Notes under the pieces: generated by a model
What the model was told of the DNA's origin: nothing
Seen by the model: only the letters and a program-made list of their open reading frames with translations
Databases searched by the model: none
Made by a program: the position numbers and the translations under genes
Assembly: GCA_033439255.1 (NCBI GenBank)
Contig: CM065878.1
Span: 2,294,001-2,358,000, forward strand
Direction of reading: 5' to 3'
DNA from: Hericium rajendrae
Taxonomy: Eukaryota > Basidiomycota > Agaricomycetes > Russulales > Hericiaceae
Length of the DNA: 64,000 nucleotides
Shown: one piece after another, positions 37,337 to 47,432 of the stretch
How positions within the stretch are numbered: the stretch's first letter is position 1
Layout of the letters: every line of letters begins with the position of its first letter

Positions 37337-40070
37337 ACCACGTTAAGCCTTAGCCCAATTAGCTCCCTCATCTTCTCCATTTTCGGCCTGCTGAGCGGCT
37401 TCGTGAGTACGTCCGCGGCCATTTCCGCCGTGGGGCAGTAGACCAGATCGAGCTCGCCGCGCTCCAACACGTCTCGGATAAAATGGAACCGGATCGCGAT
37501 GTGTTTCGTTCGCGAATGGAACATGTTGTCTTGAGCCAGTGTGATCGCTGACTGATTGTCAGCGTGGAGCGTTGTCGGCAAGTCGAACGGGGTTAGCATT
37601 TCGCCAAGGTACGCGCGCGTCCATAGTACCTCCTTGGCGGCGTGTGTCATAGCGACGTACTCCGCTTCGGTACTTGACAGCGCGACGATGGACTGCTTCT
37701 TGGCGGACCATGATACGGTGCCTCCATCGACCAGGAACACGTATCCGGAGATTGAGTGCCGGTGGTCATTTGATCCCCAGTCTGCATCAGTATAGCCTTC
37801 GATGCAGGTCTTCCCAGCACCCCCATAGGTAAGCCATTCTTCCTTCGTGCCCTTGAGGTAGCGCATGACGTGCTTCGCGGCTTCCCAGTGGTCGCGGCCT
37901 GGATTCTGCATGAACTGTGAGAGTGCGGTAACCGAGTACGCGACATCGGGACGAGTCCCGAGCGCCGCATACATCAAGGAACCGATCGCTTCTCGGTAAG
38001 GCACGTTTCGCATGTCTTCATATTCGCGTGGCGTCGATGGTGATTGGTTGGTGGTAAGTGAGAATGATGGATCCAGGGGCGTAGTCAGCGGCTTCGCGTC
38101 TTGGAGATTGAAGCGCGACAGTATTGTGTCGATGTACGCGCGCTGCGACATCGATATGGTGCGCCCCCCACGGTCGCGTTGAATCTCTATACCTAGGAGC
38201 CAGTTGATTTCTCCCAGGTTGGTCATCTCGAAGTGCTCGGTGAAGGCCGTCTTGACGCGCGTCATTTCGGCTACCGAGTTCGTGGCGATCGCCAGATCAT
38301 CGACGGAAACGGCGACGATCGCGAGTTCGCCGTTCGGCCCGTGCCGAAAGAAGACGGAATGATCCACGGACGAACGCGTGAATCCCATGCTGACGAAAGC
38401 CGCGCTGAGTTTCTTGTACCAGCGCCGCCCGGCCTGCTTCAGTCCATAGATCGGTTTAAATAGATGACATACTTTTGTCTCTTCTCCGGGGACGGCAAAG
38501 CCGGGTGGCTGCTTCATATAAATTTCTTCGTCGAGGTCGCCATTGAGGTAAGCGTTTTTGACATCCATTTGATGCAGTTCCCAATCGAAGCGTGCTGCGA
38601 GGGCGGCGATTATGCGGAGTGATGAGAGTTTGGCGACCGGAGCAAATGTTTCCGTAAAGTCGATCCCGGGGATCTGCGAGAAGCCCTGCGCCACGAGGCG
38701 GGCCTTATACTTGCTGATCGCGCCGGAGGCATCTCTCTTCAACTTGAACACCCATTTGCTTCCGACCAGGTTCGCGTTGGGTGGTTTCTCGGTAAGTCGC
38801 CACGTCCCCATCTTTTCCATTCGCCCGAGCTCATCTTGTATAGCGGCCTCCCATTGCGGCCACTCAGCGCACGCCTGCGCTTCGCTCACGGTCCTCGGTT
38901 CCCCCCCGTCGCCTCCTTTAGCCGCCATCGCCACCGCTACCCCTTCGTCCGATATTTCCACCAAGACGCCTTCCACCTCATCGGACTCGGTCCAGGTAGC
39001 GTTGCTCAATAGCGCCGTATCGGCCTCGCCCTCGTCTTCGCTGCCTGGGGCGTCGAAGTCGAGTGGATGACGTGCGCGCTGCATGCCGCGTGGAATCGCG
39101 GGAGCGCGCGGTAGCCCCGTAGTAGAGCCAGCGCCGGCGTCGAGCAGGCGCAAGTAGCGCGATGGCTGGAGATTCCGGCGCGCGCGAGGTGCGTTCGGCG
39201 GTTCGGCTGGCACGTTGCGCGTGCGTGGCGGTGTGACGGGCGCAGCTGCGGGTGCGCTCGCGTCCGCGTCGGGCGCGGTGGGCGCTGCCGCGGCAGGCGC
39301 GTGCTCGGCGTCGTGCTGCGCGACGACCGGCACCGGGTCGAGGGACGGGTCGCCCTCGTAGGTGTGATTGGCAGACGTCGGGCCTTGGCTCGGCACTGCG
39401 GCGCCTACGTCCAAGGTGACCAGTCCGTCCTCGGTGCTGCCCGAAAATAATTCGATTAGCCAGTCCGGCGGCGCCTCGGCAGCCGGTTCGACCGCGGACG
39501 CATCCCAGATGACATTCCGCTCGACAGTGGTCGTCCGGCGTTGGGGCCAGTACACGATCAGGCCCTTGCTCTCGGCGCTGTAGCCGACGAAGCGCCCCTC
39601 GTCGGCACGCGGCTCGAGTTTGCGGCGGTTCTCCACTCTTACCCACACTTTTCGTCCCCATTCCCGCAGGTCCACCAAATCGGGCTTCTCGCTGGTGACA
39701 CGCTCGAAGGGTGTCTTATCCCCGGTGATACGGCCGCCCGTGCGGTTCCACAGCCATACGGCATGATGCATGGCGTACGTCCAAAGGTAAGTCGGCAGGC
39801 CTGATCCGATGAGCATAGCGAGGGCGCGTGTGACGCTCGTGCGGAAGAAGCGCTCGGCCGCGCCGTTCTGCGCGGACGAGTCGTGCACGGTGAGTTCATG
39901 GCGTGTTCCCTGTTCGGCGAGGAAGCGCTGGAATTCGGTGCCCGTGTATTCGCCTCCACGGTCAGAGCGAAAGGTCTTAATTATGTTCGCGTCGCGCTGC
40001 ACGGCGATAAATTTTGTGTATTCCTTGTATTTTTGTAGGGCTTCCGACTTGTGCTTGAGGAAGGTAATGA
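37333..40070 (-). CDS. Copia Pol, 3' part: integrase C-terminal half, reverse transcriptase, RNase H
   Basis: About 910 codons without a stop. It opens inside the integrase core (FLKHKSEALQKYKEY), then FRSDRGGEYTG with the second catalytic Asp and HDSSAQNGAAERFFRT with the catalytic Glu. A low-complexity Ala/Pro linker follows (about 39400-39100), then reverse transcriptase: WVFKLKRDASGAISKYKARLVAQGF, DVKNAYLNGDLDEEIYM, and the catalytic box reads SVDD (AVSVDDLAIA) instead of the usual YVDD. RNase H ends the protein with YTDADWGSND, LSSTEAEYVAM and LHADNQSAI. In life this was continuous with the Gag-protease part at 43844-45623; the inner element separates them in phase. All catalytic acids are present. 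Confidence 0.93.
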
Positions 40071-40079
40071 TGACCTCAT
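40071..40079 (+). repeat. Target-site duplication of the inner element, left copy
   Basis: TGACCTCAT, identical to 43844-43852. The length fits an 8- or 9-bp duplication; the exact element end is uncertain by one base. Confidence 0.8.
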
Positions 40080-40146
40080 CAGTCGACCCTGTAGCCCTTT
40101 AGCTAAATGCACAGTATCTGCCACCCGACATATACCTAAATGCCCA
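40080..40146 (+). repeat. Left terminal inverted repeat of the inner element
   Basis: Pairs with the reverse complement of 43780-43843 at about three quarters of positions, with the block GCCACCCGACATA-ACCTAAATGCCCA nearly exact. Confidence 0.8.
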
Positions 40147-41704
40147 GTAAGGTGTCACCAGCAGCTTATCAGACATAAAGCTAAATGCACACATTTATAT
40201 AAATGTATGGTAAGTTACAGATGAGCTAGCGAGGGATTTACTGAACTACTCCCTGGCCCACCCATTGCATATGCCATTCCCACGCCTGCACTCACCTGGT
40301 CCGTGCACACCGTACCCGCCACGCCTGTAGCATACTGCCCGCCCACTACCCGCGCTACGCTCAGTGCCAGCCATGCACTCATTGCGAGCCTGCGTGCTCG
40401 CCACCTGCTGTGCACCAGGGGCACGAACAGTGCTGCCACTCCTCCCGCAGCCACCGCCCGCTCACTATGCCCCCGCCCTCGCGGCACCTACCGTGCCTGC
40501 ACCGATACCGGGCGCACACTCACTACGTCCACCGTTCATACCTGGGTCGTTCTCGCCGACACTACCAGCCTGCCGCACGCGTTAGTCATGTGGCCCGCAT
40601 TCTGGGCGCCCGGCGACGTGCCGTTATCCCGTCGCTTCGGGCGTACCTGCATTCCGCCCGATGTCGGCCTATAGCAGGCATGCCCGCCCGCCCGCATGCC
40701 TGTTGTTACCTTGCACACATGCCGGCCCCGCGCGCTCCGCACTCGCCGCCCCACAGCCCCCGTTCATTGCGCCCGCCGCTCAGCACCCGTACCGTGATGG
40801 CCTCACCATGCGCCGCACACGACCCGATCCCGTGTCCGTCGTGCCCGCGCCACACATGACCGCCGCTAGGACAGTCCTCTCACCGCGCGCTCCGCATGCT
40901 GCCTCCCGCGAATCACAGCGCTCTCCCCGCCCCGTCGGCCTGCTGTCGCTCCCCACCGAGCGCACACCGCGCCGGCGACATGCCGACGCAGCAGGAAACC
41001 CACGCCGATGCGATCAGCCAACTGCTGGGCCTTGGCGAGGCCCAACTGGGAGGCTTCACGCGGTTCGTATGCCTCCTCTCGCCACGCTCGATCGTGCCAC
41101 GTACCTGTATACACGGGCTACGCGCGCGCATGCCAAATGTCTTGTCCGTTCCCCGCTCCACATCCCTGCAGCAGCCGTTCCCCACGTATCGCACATGACC
41201 GCGTACTGGCGCCGCGCGGCGTGGACGGTGGGCATTGCTGGCGTGCCACGTTGTCACCCTGGCGATGTGCGCTGGTGCGCGGCTCTCCTAGGCGAGGCGG
41301 CGTTGTGTTGATGTCGTGTGCTGGCGCCTTTGGGAGTACGACAGGGTCGGAGGGTTGTGTGGTGTTGTCATGTGCTGGCACTGACGCCAGCGCGTCGTGT
41401 GCTGGCACGGCTCCACGACGCAATAACGCGCGTGCGTATAGGGTGGAGTGCGTGACCCGCGGCGACGCTATCGGCGTGGTGAGAATAGTGGATGCTCGTG
41501 CGGTGCTAGCGCGAGCGTGCGTGGGATGACGTGGCAGCCGAGTGGGAGCTTTCGAGCTCGGGGAACGTTGAGGCCTGGAGGGGTAGCTTGAGGATACACT
41601 GGGATTGTCGAGCGGGAGGCGAGAAGGTAGGGAGGCGGTACGGGAGATGGAGAGGAGACGGGGTAGGATGGAGGTAGGAGGAGGCAGGAGGCAGACGAAG
41701 AAGC

Positions 41705-42521
41705 GTTCGAACGGGCTGTTCGGCAATTGCCGAACCGCGCCTCTGGCTCGTCGAACGAAGCCCGTTCAACAACGAATAAATCAAATTAAATGGCGTAAAT
41801 AATAAATTAGACTGATACAGGCGAGATAAGCTAGTATACAAAAGTTCTTAGATATCGAATGTAACTGAGGCGAGCTCTGAGTGAAAAGGTGACAAGCGCG
41901 CACGGAATGTACGGCGCTTGTCCTTAGTGTTGGACGCGCGAGCTCGAATAGTACGTCTCGGGCATGCCGGGAAACACAATTCGAGCGTCGAATCCCTAGC
42001 TCATCATCCTCTAGTGCCTATCGGTCGATACCAATACTTTAGGGAATACTACTAGAACACCCTTTGATTCTATAGACATTTGTTTAGCTGCAGTAACGTC
42101 TGGATCGTGCCTATTTCGTGTGTTTCCTTTGCATTGTAGGGGAGGTTATGCTGATATTTTGGGATCCCACACCTGATTTCACGACCAAAAAATCTATTAT
42201 CTCGTAGATACACCTCTGAAGTATATGTAAAGCATTTAAATGCACACGATTGGCAAAGTCCCGTGAATTGATGCCTCTACTACACAGAAAACGAGGCGAG
42301 ATAGGCTACATCTGGCGTATTCTGCTCGTTCTCATTCGAATTCAACTCTATATGCCTCGTTATTTCGTATAAAGATTTAAAATTATAATTTAGATGTATA
42401 TACGTCTTCATTACACTCTAAGATGTCTTGTGAATGCCCGTCAAGCTTTGCCCGCACCTCCCTCTCGTCGGGCTTCGGGCTTCTCGGGCTCAGCCACCGC
42501 GCCTCGGTGATTGCCGAACTG
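41705..42521. repeat. AT-rich core bounded by inverted segments, with a cruciform-capable palindrome
   Basis: The perfect 18-bp palindrome GTTCGGCAATTGCCGAAC lies at 41718-41735, itself framed by GTTCGAACGGGCT (41705-41717) and AGCCCGTTCAAC (41759-41770). A reverse-complement relative of this block lies at about 42465-42521 (AGTTCGGCAATCACCGAG on the minus strand). The sequence between is much more AT-rich than the rest of the inner element, which suggests a further, older insertion. No flanking duplication could be fixed. Confidence 0.5.
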
Positions 42522-43199
42522 CCTTTCTGGGCATCTTCAACCATGGAGGACGCTGTCCTCCTCCGTTGTCCATCGTCCCGACCTCGTCCACATTCTGGGC
42601 TCGCTCATGACCCCCCGCGCTCGCTTACCACTCCCTGCACTCGTCTATGATCCCGCGCTCCCGTCGGCACCTCTCGCGCGCCGTTCAGTGCCCGTCCATG
42701 GCCTCCCGCACGCGCCAGCTCAACACGCTGCGTGTGTGCTCAAGACCTCCCCGCGCGCGGCCGACTACCCACCCGTTTGCGCACGAGAAAACGCGCCAGC
42801 CACGGCAATGACCCAGCGACGATGATGATGGGAACGTCAGCCGCGGAGATGACAAGCGTGCTGTGGGATTCGGTTGGAGGAGGGGCGTCGGTGGCGGGGC
42901 ATATCCGCGAGTGTAGGAGCCGGGGTGACGTGGGTGCTACGAGGGGCAGTCGTGCATCTGCACCCCCATAGGTACGTCTCATCTTTATCATCTCGTGCCC
43001 CGTCGACCATGTCCCCGCACCGTCGACCATGTCCCTGCCCTCTGCCTCTGCCCGCATCACGCGCGTGTCCCGCGCCGCGCCGCGCCGGCGTCCTTGCGCG
43101 CTAGGACCACCCATTGCGCCGGCAGTCCGCGCTGGTCCAACAGGCATCGGGCGCTGCCGGCCGCTAGCGGGCAGCGTCAAGCAACAGCCGGCGACGGGC

Positions 43200-43640
43200 G
43201 CACAGCGCATGTACGGCGCGTGCTCTGGGCTGCATGCTGTAGCAGGTGCGGGTGTGCAGCCGGAATAGGGAACTGCTACCGGCGGGCAGCCGGCGTGGAG
43301 CGAGCAAATGCGCCATCCTGCAATCCGCGGGCAGGCGCAGCGAGCCGGCACACTGGTGTGCGATGAGCGAGCTGGCACGTGGGCGGGCACAGCGAACAGG
43401 TGGGCGGGCACAGCGAGCAGGTGGGTGCGCATGCAGCGAGCGGGGGCAATGAGCAGGCGCACCGGTGCGCAATGAGCGAGCAGGCACGCATGCCCGCAGC
43501 AGTGGGCGGGCACAATGAGCAGGCATGCAGCGAGCAGGCACGCGGGTGCACGCAATGGCCGATTCACGGTCGCAGCGAAGAGCGGCATGCACGGTCGCAG
43601 CGAGGAGCGACATGCACGGTCGCAGCGGTCGGGCCGGCAG
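43200..43640 (+). repeat. GC-rich degenerate short-repeat tract
   Basis: Repeated variants of GCGAGCAGG, GCACGCATGC and GTGGGCGGGCACAGCGAGCA recur across the tract, as do paired copies of GCATGCACGGTCGCAGC near 43590-43620. The open frames in it are low-complexity by-products of the repeat. Confidence 0.65.
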
Positions 43641-43779
43641 CGAGCGGGTAGCTGCGCGGTGGCGGCGCGATGTGCACACAACCGAGATGGGGTGCTACTG
43701 ATTAGATTAAACTAGGTGATGGCTTTAGCTAAACGTGCATATAGCTAAATGTCTGGTGACTTGCTATGGGCAAGTCATT

Positions 43780-43843
43780 GGGCATTTAGGTTTATGTCGG
43801 GTGGCTACTACCATACATTTAGTTAAATGGTTACATCTAGTGG
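43780..43843 (-). repeat. Right terminal inverted repeat of the inner element
   Basis: Inverted partner of 40080-40146; followed by the duplication TGACCTCAT at 43844-43852. Confidence 0.8.
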
Positions 43844-45623
43844 TGACCTCATACGTCGCGTCGTCGAGAAGCGTCATTGCGTAACGCTCCCCTTTGATTG
43901 ATGCAACGTGGGACGGCCCGAATAAGTCGGATGACACAAATTCCCCGTATGCCGTAGCGCGGGGTCGCGTGCGTTCCTTCGGGAATGGCATGCGTGTGAT
44001 CTTGGACCGGATACACGGCTTGCATTGTTCCATGTCGGCAGACGCGTCGGCTAAATCGATGCCGATGATCGCGCCTTTCCGGACGAGGGTCTTCGCGGCA
44101 TCGATGGACATGTGCCCGAGTCTGCGGTGAAGTTCTGTCAAGGTGATGGCAGAATTTGCTGATGCTGCGTCAGAAGCCAGCTTCGCGATGGCGAAAGCGG
44201 CGCGCGCATCAGTGGGGCTCGCGAACTTGTAGAGGTTGTCCGTTCGCGGCACGCGGGCGATGATTTGGCCCGCAGGGCTGTGTATCTGGCATTCGCCGTC
44301 ACGGAAGCTTGTCCAGTATCCACGGGAGTCGATTCGGCTGATGGACACAAGCATGAACGCGATCGACGGTGCGTAAAGTACATCCGAGAGGGTGATGCGG
44401 GTGGATCTATCCCCGTTTGGGAAATTGAGGATCACGTCGCCTTGGCCGGTGGCGTAGAAGACTCGCTTATCGGCGGCGACAATCGCCTTCGGGGAGATCT
44501 GCCGGAAGTTGATGAACTCGCTTCGGAACGGGGAATAGTGGTGACTGGCGCCAGTATCGAGGCAGCGAATCAAATCCGTGTTGAGAGGATTAGCTACGAG
44601 TGCCGCCATGGCGAAGTCCGTGCTGAGGGCCGCGGCCACGTTGGCGCTGTTTCCCTGGTCCTTCGCATCGTCACTCTTGCCGTTCCATCTCGGCCCTTGG
44701 CCTTCTTTTCCCCCGCCCTTTGCCCAACAGTTTGCGACCGTGTGAGGGCCGCGACCGCAGTTCGTGCACATCGGACCATCCTTGTTCGACTTGCCGCGGG
44801 AGCCGCGGGCGCGCTTCTGGGCGTCGCTGGTCAGGAGAGCCGTCCCGTCGGACGTTTGCTCGAGTCGTGCCTGAATGTTCCGTCGGTCGAATTCTTCGGT
44901 GATGTGGGCAATGAGCATCTGAGGCTCAATCTCCTTCTCGGCCATCCGCGCCGCGGATATCAACGATGAGAGGGCGGGATCGTACGAGCTCGGCAAAGAT
45001 GACATAATGATCGCGGAGAAGTCCGCGTCTTCTAGTGTCATTCCCATGCCAGACAGTTCTTCCTTCATTCGGAGAAGACTGTCGAAATGCGCGCGGACGT
45101 CATTGGCGTCCTGGCAGCGCGTGTCTTGGAGTCGGCGACGGAGATCGATTTGAGTCATCATCGTCTTTGCTTCGAACTCCTTGCAGACAGTGGTCCAGAC
45201 TTCATGGGCCCGATCGAGTGATTGAACGCGGAGTAAAAGTGAATCGGAGATCGTGGAGAAGATCTGCTGCTTAACGATATACTGCTTCTGTTCCCACTCT
45301 TCGAGCTTCTCGAGCGCTTTTTCGTACGCATCGAGTTCTTCGTCTGATGGTCCAACGTCCTTCGCCTTGCCTTTCTCCGAGCTGCCACCGGCGTCGCCGC
45401 TTGCGCCGATAAGGGTCGTGAGCGGGTCCATCTTCGGTAGGGTCGGGTAGCGAGGTCGAATAGCTGTCCCCTCTAGGTGTCGCATCAGGCCCTTGGCACC
45501 GACGACGGTCCTCAATCGGGTCTTGTAAGTGACCCAGTTGGAGCCGTCATTCTGGAGCTTCGGTACAGAATAGAAGTTTAATGAATTGCTGCCGAGCGAC
45601 ATCGAGTTGACAGCAGGGCCCAT
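43844..45623 (-). CDS. Copia Gag-protease-integrase N-terminal part
   Basis: Opens MGPAVNSMSLGSNSLNFYSV. The Gag portion has WTTVCKEFEAKTMMTQIDLRRRL and RMKEELSGMGMTLEDADFS, typical of UBN2-like Copia Gag. A CCHC zinc knuckle (CTNCGRGPHTVANCW, about 44770) follows, then the aspartic protease site CLDTGASHHYS (about 44560). Next is the pre-integrase zinc-binding region (LHRRLGHMS...CKPCIRSK, about 44130-44010) and the integrase first Asp in SSDLFGPSH, up to LLDDATYEV where the inner element begins. The frame at the break (TAT GAG GTC A) continues exactly in the downstream Pol part. A second possible start is the ATG at 45602. Any codons beyond 43844 belong to the inner element. Confidence 0.93.
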
Positions 45624-45627
45624 AACC
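45613..45627 (-). other. Primer binding site of half-tRNA(iMet) type
   Basis: Immediately inside the 5' LTR, the minus strand reads GGTTATGGGCCCTGC. This is complementary to the anticodon arm of initiator methionine tRNA (GCAGGGCCCATAACC), not to a tRNA 3' end. Drosophila copia and yeast Ty5 use such internal half-tRNA primers. The first Gag ATG lies within this site. Confidence 0.8.
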
Positions 45628-46004
45628 TGTTAAGCTATAGACGTCGGGGACCTAATAATAAACGCGCAGCGTTCTCAGTGCCTGAAATAAGTCACTTATA
45701 TCATTCGGGCTGTACCTAATAATAAACGCGCAGCGTTCTAGGTACAATATATGAGTACGACGTCCGTTAATTAAAGAAGCTTGATGGCTCACCTCAGTGC
45801 CTGAAATAAGTCACTGAGGGGAGCCGATCGTGTCTCGCACCGACAACACCGGTACGAGGGGCTGAAGGAACTGTATAGTACGTTATGTAATCGGTCTGGG
45901 GCTCCAGGCCCGTAATCTAATCAAGCAGGCACATTAGATAAGATAAGAAAGAAATAGCACTTCATCGTGCTTTGGCTGAACGGGCGTTTGACCCGAACAT
46001 AACA
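45628..46004 (-). repeat. 5' LTR of the Copia element
   Basis: Identical to 36949-37325; followed at 46005-46009 by the target duplication CTTCG. Confidence 0.96.
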
Positions 46005-46864
46005 CTTCGATCCGCAGTGTTCGGCGCTCCCTGGAACGTAGTGAAGGGGACAATCTCATCGTCGAACAGGCCCGTCGCAGCTGCGCGCTCAGCACGCTGG
46101 AACGATAAGGCAGCGACTTCGTCCATGGCTTCCCGGCTGATATTGTAGTCGCGCGCGACATTCTCGCTGGTCCACCCCATCGGCTTCAACGAATCGGCAG
46201 CACTCTCTGCAGACCTAATCTCCTCACTTCCAGGATGGCTAGGACCCTGGTCTGTACTGGCATAGAGTCAGGCTGCTGAGGTCGGAAGATCTGCGAAGCC
46301 TCTTACTGGTCGCTCAAGCTCTCCGCACCGACGGCTAACCCAACCTCGATCTGGCCTACTCGAATCTGGTTGGCGATTGTTGTGACAGCCATGAGACCTG
46401 AGGAGCAGAAACGGTTGATCGTCTGGGCGGGCACGGTCTCTGGGATGCCTGCCGCAAGCGCTGCTGAACGCGCCTCATATGTCGGTCCTGGAGGCAGAAC
46501 CGTCCCAACGCAGATATCCCCAATGATGGATGGGTCAATTCCTGAGCGCGAGATCGCGAGCTGGATAATCTGCATAAGAGATAGTTCAAGCACAAACAAG
46601 ACCAGAGAGGGCTCACTCTCATCATCTCTGTCATGAGCTCGTCGCTTCTTTGGTCAGAACTGCCTTTAGCCAGCCTTTTCCGCACATTTGGAAGGGAAGG
46701 ACATACTTCATGTCCTTCAAGCCGCCTTTCTTGGCCTTGCACATTGGAGAGCGAATCGCCATCGTGATGACCACATCCTGCGGACTCTTACGCTGCAGTC
46801 CAGCTAAACCAGGAGAAGAGCTTGTGAGGTGTGATGTCAGTTGCTTGATGCGTTCCATGTTCAT
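46005..46864 (-). pseudogene. POT1: Peroxisomal 3-ketoacyl-CoA thiolase, 5' part, truncated by Copia insertion
   Basis: The upstream half of the thiolase, starting MNMERIKQLTSHLTSSS. RIKQLTSHL is a perfect PTS2 peroxisomal signal (R-I-x5-H-L), as in yeast Pot1. Next are DVVITMAIRSPMCKAKKGG, IDPSIIGDICVGTVLPPG, and NRFCSSGLMAVTTIANQI with the nucleophilic Cys (about 46410). The last exon has MGWTSENVARDYNISREAMDEVAALS and reads to NTADR, where the Copia LTR begins. Introns inferred: after KDM, after MMR, and after LSD. The gene would make a protein lacking the catalytic His and second Cys, so this allele should be null. It is divergent from the TatD-like gene. Confidence 0.92.
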
Positions 46865-47432
46865 TGCGTTGCAGGGTCGGGTGGGAATGCTCGTCTCGGA
46901 TAGCTGGACGCCGGCCTCCTATATATGCTGTACTCCAAGGTGGATGTGTGAAACTCGGCTATTGGACGTAACGTCAACAGATGATCATGAGGACAGTCTG
47001 CCCCACAATAAATCCGGATCATGTTCAGATAGTTGAAGGAAGCGCGTAATAGAGCTATGCATTATGCGGTTGGTCGTGGTACTCATGGACTTTGGTTTAT
47101 GCACGCTGTGTATCAGTCGATGAAGTGGCCTCAACAATCACATTGGCCTTCAAAGCTACAGCTTTGTCAAAGGAGCATCTTGATATTGAAAGGCGATGCC
47201 GCCTTCACGGCATGATGCAGACGTTTGGTTGTCGTCTTGGTGGATTGATGGGACAGGATGGGACGCGCGCTAAATAACCGCCTGCTTGTGATCGGCGCTC
47301 ACGCCGTCCATGCTGGGGTGCTTCAAAAGCTGCACAAGATTTTTACGACACCCACCCACCGACTTGTCTAGAGTCTACGATAGACCACAACAGTCCCATC
47401 TAACTCGTTTGCTTCACTCCACTAGACAAGCC
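46865..47432. other. Shared promoter region of thiolase (-) and TatD-like gene (+)
   Basis: 568 bp between two divergent start codons. No coding exon is supported. I looked for paired CCTCGG-type fatty-acid response elements and did not find a convincing one. Confidence 0.45.

Larger units (their letters stand above)
40080..43843. mobile_element. Nested terminal-inverted-repeat element without transposase
   Basis: A 3,764-bp insertion in the Copia integrase region, flanked by TGACCTCAT on both sides. Its ends are diverged inverted repeats of about 65 bp (40080-40146 and 43780-43843), sharing CCACCCGACATA and ACCTAAATGCCCA. Copies of the palindrome TTTAGCTAAA near both ends look like transposase-binding subterminal repeats. 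The interior is GC-rich with an AT-rich core (about 41770-42430) and a simple-repeat tract (43200-43640); the longer open frames there are low-complexity and not a transposase. An 8-9 bp duplication fits hAT or Mutator families. I call it non-autonomous; family unresolved. Confidence 0.85.
36949..46004 (-). mobile_element. Copia-type LTR retrotransposon, inserted in the thiolase gene
   Basis: A 9,056-bp element on the minus strand, bounded by two identical 377-bp LTRs (TG...CA) and flanked by the 5-bp duplication CTTCG (36944-36948 and 46005-46009). In element order: 5' LTR (46004-45628), primer binding site, Gag, zinc knuckle, protease, integrase, reverse transcriptase, RNase H, polypurine tract and 3' LTR (37325-36949). 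The integrase-before-RT order defines Copia/Pseudoviridae. A 3,764-bp inverted-repeat element sits inside the integrase region; without it and one copy of its duplication the element would be 5,283 bp, normal for Copia. LTR identity implies recent insertion. Coding parts contain no stops or frameshifts. Confidence 0.95.

Noticed and set aside
41118-41726. 202-codon open frame (-) in the inner element
   Set aside because: Ser/Pro/Arg-rich, no recognisable domain, GC-rich sequence with few stops in several frames.
43200-43640. CRISPR-like array
   Set aside because: The repeats are irregular and overlapping without unique spacers, and the DNA is eukaryotic.
42740-43681. 313-codon open frame on the minus strand inside the inner element
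   Set aside because: Low-complexity Ala/Cys/Arg composition created by the GC-rich repeat tract; no transposase motif and overlapping open frames in other phases.
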